Shown here: positions 33,336 to 41,622 of the stretch, in pieces
Position numbering within the stretch: position 1 is the first letter of the stretch
Layout of the letters: every line of letters starts with the position of its first letter
Made by a program: the position numbers and the translations under genes
Notes under the pieces: model-generated
Told to the model about the DNA's origin: nothing
The model's database searches: none
Seen by the model: only the letters and a program-made list of their open reading frames with translations
Source: an uncultured Pelagibacteraceae bacterium
GTDB lineage: Bacteria; Pseudomonadota; Alphaproteobacteria; Pelagibacterales; Pelagibacteraceae
DNA: 59,173 nt
Direction of reading: 5' to 3'
NCBI GenBank assembly: GCA_902534735.1
Contig: CACARD010000007.1
Span: 1-59,173 of the forward strand

Positions 33336-35873
33336 TTACTGATTTCTAATTAAAGGATAAACTTTAGGACTTAAGTATTTAAGATTAGTTAGCATAATTA
33401 AAATCAAGGTCACAGTTCCTATAGAGGCACCAAGGTAAATTAAAACTTTAAAATCAAATTGCCAAACTAGTTCAAAAATATTCTCCATAATAAATTTTGA
33501 TCCGATTACTGCAAAAAAAATTGCAATTAATATTACCGACATAAAAATTATTATAAATTCTATCAAAGACGAAAATATAATTTCTTTTTTTGAAAAACCT
33601 AAAATTTTAAATACAAGATTTTGGTACTCTTTTACTTTTCCTTGGACCATTATAGCACTTGAGATAACAATCAATCCAATGACAATTGTTACACCAGAAA
33701 TTAAGGTTACAGCTATGAAAACTTTATTTAAAACTGATGTTACTTTGTTTAAGTAATCAGCAATTTTTATCATAGATAAACTCGGTAATACTTCTAACAT
33801 TTTGGTTTCATCAAAATTATCTGGATTTTTAAACTTAGCAGTTGCTAAATATTCATGAGGAATTTTTTTTGCAAATTGTGGATTAAATAACATGGCAAAA
33901 TTAATACTTAGATCACGATAATCAACTTCTCTAAAATTAACTATTTCTCCATCAATTTCTCGACCATAAATGTTTAAAGTAAAAATATCTCCCAACTCAA
34001 TATTAAAATCTTTAGCTACTTTTGCATCAAGCGATATCTGAAGTTGATTAGGTTTAGTTAAATCCCACCATTCTCCCTTTAAAATTGGGTTATCTTTAGG
34101 TATATTTTCAACCCAAGAAGATCTTCTTTCACTTCCAATTACCCAATAACTATCATTATCTGGTTTAATATAGCTATTTGGATTCACACCATTAATTTTT
34201 ACTATTCCGGAAGAGACCATAGGTACTATTTCAATGTTTGCATCAGGGTTCATTTTGTAAACACTTTGTTCAAATATTTTCTTTTCACCTTTTTGAATTC
34301 CAACAAAAAAATAATCAGGTGCAATATCTGGAATAGATCTTGCAATTTCTCTTTTAAAATTTGTTCCAACTAAAGCTAAAGTTAATAATAAAGTTACACC
34401 TAAGCCTAAAGACATAATTGTGATAGGGGTGATACTTTTTGTTTGAGTTATATTTTTTATCGATACTTTTAAAGAGATATTTGAAATAAAATTAAACTTT
34501 TTCAGTAAATAAATTATAATTTTAGAAAGTAAAAAAAATACAATTAGACATACAAAAAAAGCCAGAAAATAACCCAAGCTATAAAAAGGCCTTTCAGATC
34601 CTAGTGTAAACAATAAAACTAAAAATGATAACAAGATAAAACTCAAAATAACTGACTTTTTTGAGTAATAAAATTGTAAGTTTTGGAATACATTTCTAAA
34701 TAAGTTTGATGCTTTAACTTGATCAATTGAACTTATTGTTGGTATTGAAAAAATTATAAGAACTAACAAACCTACAATAAATATTTTTATAAAATTAATT
34801 AAAGAGAATTTTGGATAAACATTTAATCCCAACCCATCAGATAAATATTTATCTGCAATTGGTACAATTAAAAAACTTGAGCCATAAGAAATTACAGTAA
34901 TAATAAATAATAATACTAATAATTGAAGATAATAAAGTGTTTTTATATTCCCTGAATAAAATCCTACAGCTTTTCTTACAGCTATAGACATATTATTCTG
35001 GTTTATAAATGACAACAATGTATTAGCGATACCTATTCCAGCAATTAACATTGCACTAATTGAAACTAAAGAGAGAAATTGGGAAAAATTATTAATTATC
35101 CTTTTTAAGCCACTAGCTGAATTTTCTGGAAATCTAAGTTTTACTTTTTGGTCATCTTTAAAAATATCTTTGATCTTACTTTCTATTTTTTCTGGATCAT
35201 CACTTGGTTTAAACTTTACTTTGTATTCATAATTTAAAAAACTACCTATTCCATTTAGTTTTAGTATCTCCAAAGTTTGTTTTCCTGCTAATGCCCAATC
35301 TCCAAAAGCTACAAACCCGCTGACATCAGGTACAGATTTTATAATTCCAACAACTATGAAACTTTGATCTTGTACCTTAACTTTTTCATTTATTTTTATT
35401 TTTAAAGTTTTCGATAAACTTTCATTAATCAAAATTGTCTTGGGTTCTTTTTGCATTCTTTCATAAGCATCTTCTGGCTCATAAACAACTTCACCGTAAA
35501 GTGGATACTTTTCATCAACTGTTTTAATTCTTGTAAATAATGATTTATTTTTTTCTCTGCCTGTCGTAGAAAGCATTGTACTGAACTCTATCATTTGTGA
35601 GACAGTTGAAAATTCCTTTACTTTATTGACTAAATTAAGATCCCCCTGATTACGGTTATAATCGATTTCGAGATCTCCGCCCAAAAGAACTTTTGCATTA
35701 TCATTAAGCTCTTTTTTTAAACTATCTTCGATTGTAAAGATGGCACTTAAAATAAAAAGACTGATAAACAGCGTTACAATAATGCTTGAAATTTTTTTAT
35801 AATTTCTGCTTAAATCCTTTAAAGCATATTTGAATATTAAACTTAACTCCGAAGGATTATTTAATTTTTCCAT
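33336..35873 (-). CDS. YbbP-like ABC transporter permease
   Basis: 845 residues with two FtsX-type cores: an N-terminal helix and a large periplasmic MacB-PCD-like domain (residues ~40-260), several helices, a second periplasmic domain and a final three-helix FtsX segment. Typical pieces are SLFILSAIFTIEDSLKKEL, MLIAGIGIANTLLSFINQ and ISGVTIVIGLIVISSAI. This is the YbbP class, paired with a YbbA-like ATPase and next to tesA, as in many proteobacteria. The transported cargo (lipid or lysophospholipid) is uncertain. Confidence 0.9.
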   Translation of the reverse strand: MEKLNNPSELSLIFKYALKDLSRNYKKISSIIVTLFISLFILSAIFTIEDSLKKELNDNAKVLLGGDLEIDYNRNQGDLNLVNKVKEFSTVSQMIEFSTMLSTTGREKNKSLFTRIKTVDEKYPLYGEVVYEPEDAYERMQKEPKTILINESLSKTLKIKINEKVKVQDQSFIVVGIIKSVPDVSGFVAFGDWALAGKQTLEILKLNGIGSFLNYEYKVKFKPSDDPEKIESKIKDIFKDDQKVKLRFPENSASGLKRIINNFSQFLSLVSISAMLIAGIGIANTLLSFINQNNMSIAVRKAVGFYSGNIKTLYYLQLLVLLFIITVISYGSSFLIVPIADKYLSDGLGLNVYPKFSLINFIKIFIVGLLVLIIFSIPTISSIDQVKASNLFRNVFQNLQFYYSKKSVILSFILLSFLVLLFTLGSERPFYSLGYFLAFFVCLIVFFLLSKIIIYLLKKFNFISNISLKVSIKNITQTKSITPITIMSLGLGVTLLLTLALVGTNFKREIARSIPDIAPDYFFVGIQKGEKKIFEQSVYKMNPDANIEIVPMVSSGIVKINGVNPNSYIKPDNDSYWVIGSERRSSWVENIPKDNPILKGEWWDLTKPNQLQISLDAKVAKDFNIELGDIFTLNIYGREIDGEIVNFREVDYRDLSINFAMLFNPQFAKKIPHEYLATAKFKNPDNFDETKMLEVLPSLSMIKIADYLNKVTSVLNKVFIAVTLISGVTIVIGLIVISSAIMVQGKVKEYQNLVFKILGFSKKEIIFSSLIEFIIIFMSVILIAIFFAVIGSKFIMENIFELVWQFDFKVLIYLGASIGTVTLILIMLTNLKYLSPKVYPLIRNQ

Positions 35874-36522
35874 CTTTGATTTTAATTTTTCGTTTTGCTT
35901 TGTCTGCTAATTTTGGATCATGTGTGACCATTATTAAAGAAGACCCTTCTTCTTTGACGTATTTGAATAAAATTTCAGAGATCATTATTGAGTTTTCGGT
36001 ATCTAGGTTACCAGTTGGTTCATCAGCTAAAATCAAATCTGGTTTCATTGCAATAGCTCTTGCAATCGCCACACGTTGTTGCTCTCCGCCAGATAATTGA
36101 CTTGGAAGATTATTGAGTCTATGTTTTAGACCAAATCGATCTAATAAACTTTTTGCTTCTTTCTCTGGATTTTTAAATTCATTAAGTTCAAGTGTTAAAG
36201 CTACATTTTCAACAGCTGTATAATTTGGAATTAAATAGAAAGATTGAAATATAATTCCTATATTTCGCTTTCTAATTTCAGATACTTCGTCTTCATTAAG
36301 ATTTGTTATTTCCCTTTCTTGAAATATAATTTTCCCTGAGGTTGGACGTTCTAGTCCACCAATAAGCATAATCAAGCTTGTTTTTCCTGACCCACTTTCT
36401 CCAACTACAGATACAGTTTCTTTTTTTTTTATAGTTAAATCAATATTTTTTAAAACATTGATATTGTCCTTCCCAGTTTGGTATTTGAGATTTATTTTTT
36501 TTAATTTAAGAAGTGTGTTCAT
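35857..36522 (-). CDS. YbbA-like ABC transporter ATP-binding protein
   Basis: 221 residues counted from the ATG at 36522 (MNTLLKLKKINLKY), which fits the LolD/MacB family N-terminus; a frame extending to 36570 adds 16 unconserved residues that overlap tesA. Walker A GESGSGKTS, Q-loop IIFQSFYLIP, signature LSGGEQQRVAIARA, Walker B LILADEPTGNLD and the H-loop VTHDP are intact. It powers the adjacent permease (17-nt overlap). Its start codon interlocks with that of tesA. Confidence 0.93.
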   Translation of the reverse strand: MNTLLKLKKINLKYQTGKDNINVLKNIDLTIKKKETVSVVGESGSGKTSLIMLIGGLERPTSGKIIFQEREITNLNEDEVSEIRKRNIGIIFQSFYLIPNYTAVENVALTLELNEFKNPEKEAKSLLDRFGLKHRLNNLPSQLSGGEQQRVAIARAIAMKPDLILADEPTGNLDTENSIMISEILFKYVKEEGSSLIMVTHDPKLADKAKRKIKIKDGKIK

Positions 36523-37129
36523 GAATAAAAGTTTATTTATAAAAATATTGTTATTCTTTCTAGTGCACATAAATGCAAGTGCAATAGAAAAGGTTATATT
36601 ATTCGGCGATAGTTTAATGGCGGGTTATGGTCTACCTAAAGAACAACACTTATCTTTGGTTTTAGAAAGTAATCTCGTTAGGAGTGGTTTAAATATTAAG
36701 GTAATAAATGGAAGTGTGTCAGGAAGTACTTCTTCTGGTGGATTGAATAGAGCAGAATGGAGTTTATCAGAACCCGGTATTGATCTAATCATCCTTGGTC
36801 TTGGGGCAAATGATATGCTTAGAGGAATTCAACCAGATGAAACCGAGAGAAATTTAGAAGAAATAATTAAAATCGCTAACAGTAAAAAAATAAAAATTAT
36901 AATAGCTGGGATGGTTGCGCCAACAACTCATGGAACTAAATATAAAAAAAATTTTGATGCTATTTATCCTAAATTGTCAAAAAAATATAATTTACCTTTA
37001 ATTCCATTTTTGCTAGAGGGTGTTGCTCTTGATCCAAATTTAAATCAACAAGATGGCATACATCCTAACAAAGCTGGAACAATAGTTATAAGTAATACAA
37101 TTCAAGATATTATTTCAAAAAATTATTAA
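36521..37129 (+). CDS. tesA: TesA-like arylesterase/thioesterase (GDSL hydrolase)
   Basis: 202 residues from the ATG at 36521, chosen because it gives a normal signal peptide (KSLFIKILLFFLVHINASA). SGNH-family blocks follow: FGDSLMAGYGL with catalytic Ser, NGSVSGSTSSGG, LGANDMLRG and DGIHPNKAG with the catalytic Asp-His. TesA is a periplasmic lysophospholipase/thioesterase/arylesterase. Divergent pairing with a YbbA-YbbP transporter is the conserved context. Confidence 0.94.
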   Translation: MNKSLFIKILLFFLVHINASAIEKVILFGDSLMAGYGLPKEQHLSLVLESNLVRSGLNIKVINGSVSGSTSSGGLNRAEWSLSEPGIDLIILGLGANDMLRGIQPDETERNLEEIIKIANSKKIKIIIAGMVAPTTHGTKYKKNFDAIYPKLSKKYNLPLIPFLLEGVALDPNLNQQDGIHPNKAGTIVISNTIQDIISKNY

Positions 37130-37135
37130 TCGGAT

Positions 37136-38137
37136 ATGAAAAAAAAATATCATCATTTAGCAAATGGCACATTTCGTAATCCTGAAGGATCAAAGGTCAT
37201 TGATATGAATTTCAATTGGTCGTTTAAGGTCTTTAACCAAGAAAAAAAAAAATTAGATATGACTTTTCCTGAAAGTAATATCATTAAAAAAGAAAAAGTT
37301 TTATTGGATTTAAATAATTTTCAAAAAGAAGATTATGTAGCGTGGATAGGTCATGCAACATTTTTATTAAAATTAGGTGAAATAACAATAATAACAGATC
37401 CAGTTTTTTCAAAAAATGCGGGACCTTTATTTTTTGGGCCAAAGAGATTTACCGAACCAGCATTAAAACTTAATGAGATACCAAGAACAGATATTTTTCT
37501 ACTAACTCACAATCACTACGATCATCAAGACATGAAAACAATAATGAGATTTCCTTATAAACAATCTAAAGTCCTGGTACCTTTAGGACTAAAAAAATAT
37601 TTTAAAATTAATAGATTTAAAGATGTAAATGAAATGGATTGGTATGATCAAATAAGAATAAATCAGAATTTAAATATTTCTTTTTTGCCATCAGTCCACT
37701 GGTCAAAAAGGAGTTTAACGGATACTAACAAAACTTTATGGGGCAGCTATTTGATTGAATACAAAGGAAAAAAAATATTATTTTCATGTGATACTGGTGT
37801 TGGAAAAATATATAAAGAATTGGGAGATAAGTATGGTCCAATTGATTTAACATTTATTAACATTGGCGCATATAATTTTTATCCTATGGCTTCAATTAAA
37901 GATTCTTCTGCTTACCACACTAACCCTGAGGAAGCCCTTAGACTTGCTAAAGATTTAAAAAGTAAAAAAGTAATTGGAATGCATTGGGGAACTTTTGTCT
38001 TATCACTTGAACCAATATTAGAGCCTCCTTTAAGGTTTAAGCAAAATGCAGAAAAATTTGGATTTAAAAAAGATGATGCAATTATTTTTAAAATTGGTGA
38101 ATTTAAATTATTTAAAGAGCTTTTTGATACTAACTAG
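37136..38137 (+). CDS. MBL-fold metallo-hydrolase (NAPE-PLD/UlaG-like)
   Basis: 333 residues. After AWIGHATFLLKLGEITIITDPVFS it has the metallo-beta-lactamase motif LTHNHYDHQD (HxHxDH-like), then SVHWSKRS, FSCDTGVG with a metal Asp, and GMHWGTF with the last His. The layout matches the N-acylphosphatidylethanolamine phospholipase D-like subfamily, in which bacterial substrates are mostly unknown. No signal peptide is evident. The 3' end overlaps the convergent sugar dehydrogenase gene by 8 nt. Confidence 0.9.
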   Translation: MKKKYHHLANGTFRNPEGSKVIDMNFNWSFKVFNQEKKKLDMTFPESNIIKKEKVLLDLNNFQKEDYVAWIGHATFLLKLGEITIITDPVFSKNAGPLFFGPKRFTEPALKLNEIPRTDIFLLTHNHYDHQDMKTIMRFPYKQSKVLVPLGLKKYFKINRFKDVNEMDWYDQIRINQNLNISFLPSVHWSKRSLTDTNKTLWGSYLIEYKGKKILFSCDTGVGKIYKELGDKYGPIDLTFINIGAYNFYPMASIKDSSAYHTNPEEALRLAKDLKSKKVIGMHWGTFVLSLEPILEPPLRFKQNAEKFGFKKDDAIIFKIGEFKLFKELFDTN

Positions 38138-39194
38138 AATTTTCCATCAACCACAATCCATCTTGATTTAAAAAATATAGTTTACCATTTATAGGATGAA
38201 TTTGTATGTCTCTGATTCGTCCAATTTTATCTTTAAATATTATTTCCTCTTTTACGTTTGACAAATCATTAAACTCTAATTTTCTTAAAGACTTATCTTT
38301 AAGAGAAGTAATTAATGCATGACCATTCCATTCTTTAAATTCATTACCTTTATAAATTGTGATTGCACTTGTGGCTATAGATGGAACCCAATATTGAATG
38401 GCTTTTGTAAAGCCAGGTTTCCATTTTGGCCCTATTGGTATACCTGAATAATTTGTGCCACCCCATCCAAGAATTTTCCAACCATAATTTTCACCTTTCT
38501 TTGCTTCACCAAACCAATCGCCTCCTTTTGCACCATGATTGCTCATATAAATTTTTCCATCAAAAGGTGATAAAGCTAAACCTTGAGGATTTCTTACACC
38601 AATTTGATATATTTCAGGTAGCCAGTCTGATTTCCCCTCAAAACGAGGATTGTCTTTTGGAATGCCACCATCTAGATAAATTCTAATTATACTTCCTGGA
38701 TGTTTATTTCCATCTTGAGCAATCATTCCCCCACCTCTTTCACCTGCAGAAGCAAATAAATAATTTTCTTTAATTACCAGTCTTGAACCAAAATGATAAG
38801 GCGAGTCAATTGGTGGATTGGCTTGAAAAATATTTTTAAAATTTAATTTGTTTTTATTAAATTTTGCACGTGCAATTGAAGTACTAGTCTTCCAATTATT
38901 TCTATTTTCTGTGTATGAGATGTAAATGTAATCTTCATTATACAGAATATCCAATAATCCTCCCTGTCCATATTCTACAAAATTTAAGTTATGACCAATT
39001 TCACTAATCTCTCTTGTTGAAATATTAATAAGTTTTATTTTGCCACCTTTCTCGGTAACAATCATTTCATTATCATTAACGAACGATGAACCCCAAGGTG
39101 CTTCTAATTCAATAATTTTATTAAAATTAAAATTTTTACTAAATGAATTACTTGATAATAGTATTAATGATAAAAGAAATAATAATTTCTTCAC
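38130..39194 (-). CDS. PQQ-type soluble sugar dehydrogenase (YliI-like)
   Basis: 354 residues from a GTG at 39194, which starts directly at a signal peptide (KKLLFLLSLILLSSNSFS) and lies 1 nt past the upstream SDR stop. An ATG at 39230 exists but would overlap the SDR gene and precede the signal peptide. The six-bladed beta-propeller of the GSDH family is indicated by LEAPWGSSFVNDNEMIVTEKGG (short: LEAPWG, VTEKGG), GQGGLLDI, FGSRLVIKENYLFASAGERG and QIGVRNPQGLALSP. It would oxidise aldose sugars in the periplasm using PQQ; PQQ synthesis genes are not in the window. Confidence 0.88.
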   Translation of the reverse strand: MKKLLFLLSLILLSSNSFSKNFNFNKIIELEAPWGSSFVNDNEMIVTEKGGKIKLINISTREISEIGHNLNFVEYGQGGLLDILYNEDYIYISYTENRNNWKTSTSIARAKFNKNKLNFKNIFQANPPIDSPYHFGSRLVIKENYLFASAGERGGGMIAQDGNKHPGSIIRIYLDGGIPKDNPRFEGKSDWLPEIYQIGVRNPQGLALSPFDGKIYMSNHGAKGGDWFGEAKKGENYGWKILGWGGTNYSGIPIGPKWKPGFTKAIQYWVPSIATSAITIYKGNEFKEWNGHALITSLKDKSLRKLEFNDLSNVKEEIIFKDKIGRIRDIQIHPINGKLYFLNQDGLWLMENSS

Positions 39195-39195
39195 T

Positions 39196-39906
39196 CTATG
39201 AAAGTTTTGATCTACCACCATCGACAGCAATAATTTGTCCTGTAACCCAAGAACTTTCTTCAGTTATTAGAAATTTTGCAAGCGAAGCTGAGTCTTTACC
39301 TTCTCCAAGTCTTTTCAATGGATGGGCTTTTGCTATACCATCAGCTAAAACTTTATTTTTAAGCATTGGCTCTGCAATTTTTGAATTAGTTAAACTTGGA
39401 GCAATGCAATTTACTCTTATATTAGGAGCAAATTCTGCTGCTAAAGAAACAGTCAATCCTTCAACAGCTGCTTTAGTTGAAGCTATAATTGCATGATTTG
39501 TAAAACCCCTTTGAGCAGCAACAGTTGAAAACAAAACAATTGATCCTTTGTTTTTTTTTAAACTTTCTTGATAACCTTTAATTAAATCTACTGCAGAATA
39601 TAAATTTAGTTTCATACATTTTGTAAAATCTTGTTCTGAAACCATTCTCAAAGGTTTTAAATCAATTGAACCAACACAATAAGCTATACCTTTGACATCA
39701 TCTATTTCGGACTTAATCTTATCAACAAAACCATTTTCTAAAACATCAGAGACTGTATATTTACAATTTAGTTTTTCAGACAAAGATTTTGTTCTTTCTT
39801 CATCCCTACCAATTAAATGTACTTCTTTGCCGGCTGCGTATAACTGTTCGGCTAAATTAGATCCGATAGATCCTGTCGCACCCACTACTAAATATTTTTC
39901 TGACAT
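39196..39906 (-). CDS. Short-chain dehydrogenase-like protein lacking the catalytic Tyr
   Basis: 236 residues with a complete Rossmann fold: GATGSIGSNLAEQL (9-22), VSD for the adenine side, and N101, S127, K145 of the SDR tetrad. The expected YxxxK reads I141-A-S-T-K145 (NHAIIASTKAAVEGL), so the proton-donating Tyr is missing. The end AVDGGRS is normal. It may therefore be a non-oxidoreductase or use another residue. It is divergent from the PhrB-like photolyase, 27 nt away, suggesting a shared promoter region and related function. Confidence 0.88.
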   Translation of the reverse strand: MSEKYLVVGATGSIGSNLAEQLYAAGKEVHLIGRDEERTKSLSEKLNCKYTVSDVLENGFVDKIKSEIDDVKGIAYCVGSIDLKPLRMVSEQDFTKCMKLNLYSAVDLIKGYQESLKKNKGSIVLFSTVAAQRGFTNHAIIASTKAAVEGLTVSLAAEFAPNIRVNCIAPSLTNSKIAEPMLKNKVLADGIAKAHPLKRLGEGKDSASLAKFLITEESSWVTGQIIAVDGGRSKLS

Positions 39907-39933
39907 AAATTTTTAAAGAGTTATATATAGTTA

Positions 39934-41424
39934 ATGAAATTATTTTTTCTACTTGGAAATCAGCTTTTCTCGGAGAAATATCTAGAAAAGTACAGAAAAG
40001 ACCACTTTTTCTTTATGGCTGAAGATTATCAGCTTTGTACGTATGAAAAGCATCATAAACAAAAGATATTATTGTTCTTATCCTGCATGCGATCTCACGC
40101 AGACAGACTAAAAAAAAATAAATTTAAATTAGAATATTCTTCGATCGAGGACAAATCTTTTAGGCTGGATTACACAGAAAAATTAAAAAAAATAATTAAA
40201 GCAAAAAAAATTAAAGAAATTTCAAGTTTCGAAATTGAGGATAAGTTTTTTGAAAATAAAATTATCAATTTTTTAAAAAAGGAAAAAATTAAATGGAATA
40301 TTATTCAAACACCAATGTTTTTAAATTCTAGAGAAAAATTTAAAAACTATTTATCGAAATCAAAAAAACCTTTTATGGCAGTTTTTTACAAAGAGACTAG
40401 AAGAGATTTGGATATACTCATGAAAAAAGATGGTAATCCAGAAGGAGGTAAATGGAGTTTTGACGAAGAAAATCGAAATAAACTTCCAAAAAATATATCT
40501 ATACCCAAATTTCCTAAAATTACTGAGACTGTTCATACGAAAAAACTAAAAATTTTAATTGATAAAAATTTTAAAAGTCACCCAGGTAATACGAAAGACT
40601 TTTGGTTTGCTACAGAATATGATGATGTAATTAAATTATTAAATTTTTTTATTAAAGAGAAATCAAATTTATTTGGGGATTATGAAGACGCAGTTGATCA
40701 GAAAGACAATATATTATTTCATAGTGCTTTAAGTCCCTATATCAATTTAGGACTTATCACTCCAGAATTTATAATTAAAAAAGTTTTAGATTTTCACAAC
40801 AAAAATAAAATAAGATTAAATTCCTTAGAGGGTTATATTCGTCAAGTAATCGGGTGGAGAGAATTTATGAGGGGAATTTATCAAAGCTATTCAAAAGAAA
40901 TGGAAACTAGAAATTTTTTTAAACAAAATAGAAAAATGAAAAACTCATGGTACGAAGGAACAACAGGATTACCACCTCTAGATTATGCTATTAAAAATGC
41001 AGTGAATTATGGTTGGTCACATCATATTGAAAGGTTAATGATTTTATCAAATATAATGAATTTATGTGAGGTGAAGCCAACGCATGTTTACAAATGGTTT
41101 ATGGAAATGTTTGTAGACTCCTCTGACTGGGTAATGGTCCCAAATGTTTATGGAATGGGGCTTTTCAGTGATGGGGGAATATTTGCAACAAAACCATATA
41201 TTTGCGGCTCCGCTTATTTCATGAAAATGATGGATTTTAAAAAAGGAGAATGGTGCAATACCATGGATGGTCTTTATTGGAGATTCATAAATAGAAATAG
41301 AGCCTTCTTTTTAAAAAATCCTAGACTTTCTATGATGGTCAGAATTTTCGATAAAATGAAACCTGATAGAAAAAAATTAATTTTAGCTGAGGCAGAAAAA
41401 TTTATTAAACAAAATACTGCATAG
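39934..41424 (+). CDS. PhrB-like photolyase/cryptochrome without FeS ligands
   Basis: 496 residues. The N-terminal antenna-like domain (FFLLGNQLF) and the C-terminal FAD domain (VIGWREFMRGIYQSY at 305-319, GWSHHIERLMILSN at 360-372, WVMVPNVYGMGLFSDGG) match the deoxyribodipyrimidine photolyase-related (FeS-BCP, PhrB) family. These enzymes repair (6-4) photoproducts or act as photoreceptors. By my alignment to PhrB, three of four cluster Cys are replaced (P348, K436, E439) and only C441 is kept, so no 4Fe-4S cluster is expected. Its stop overlaps the DUF2256 start by 1 nt. Confidence 0.9.
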   Translation: MKLFFLLGNQLFSEKYLEKYRKDHFFFMAEDYQLCTYEKHHKQKILLFLSCMRSHADRLKKNKFKLEYSSIEDKSFRLDYTEKLKKIIKAKKIKEISSFEIEDKFFENKIINFLKKEKIKWNIIQTPMFLNSREKFKNYLSKSKKPFMAVFYKETRRDLDILMKKDGNPEGGKWSFDEENRNKLPKNISIPKFPKITETVHTKKLKILIDKNFKSHPGNTKDFWFATEYDDVIKLLNFFIKEKSNLFGDYEDAVDQKDNILFHSALSPYINLGLITPEFIIKKVLDFHNKNKIRLNSLEGYIRQVIGWREFMRGIYQSYSKEMETRNFFKQNRKMKNSWYEGTTGLPPLDYAIKNAVNYGWSHHIERLMILSNIMNLCEVKPTHVYKWFMEMFVDSSDWVMVPNVYGMGLFSDGGIFATKPYICGSAYFMKMMDFKKGEWCNTMDGLYWRFINRNRAFFLKNPRLSMMVRIFDKMKPDRKKLILAEAEKFIKQNTA

Positions 41425-41552
41425 TGAGAAAAGAAAATTTACCCACAAAAATTTGCCCTGTATGTAAGAGACCTTTTGCTTGGAGAAAAAAATGGAAATT
41501 AAACTGGGATAAAGTGAAATATTGTTCTAAGAAATGTTCAAAGAACAACTAA
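41424..41552 (+). CDS. DUF2256 zinc-ribbon-like small protein
   Basis: 42 residues from a GTG at 41424, overlapping the photolyase TAG by one base. The product contains KICPVCKRPFAWRKKW then VKYCSKKCSKN, giving two CxxC-like pairs that would bind one zinc, the exact DUF2256 pattern. DUF2256 genes commonly sit beside cryptochrome/photolyase genes. Its role is unknown. It is easily missed because of its length and GTG start. Confidence 0.88.
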   Translation: MRKENLPTKICPVCKRPFAWRKKWKLNWDKVKYCSKKCSKNN

Positions 41553-41622
41553 GAATTTAATTTTAATAATTATTTAATCTTTCTGAAATAATTTTGTATC
41601 TTATTTAAATTATAAATTTTTC

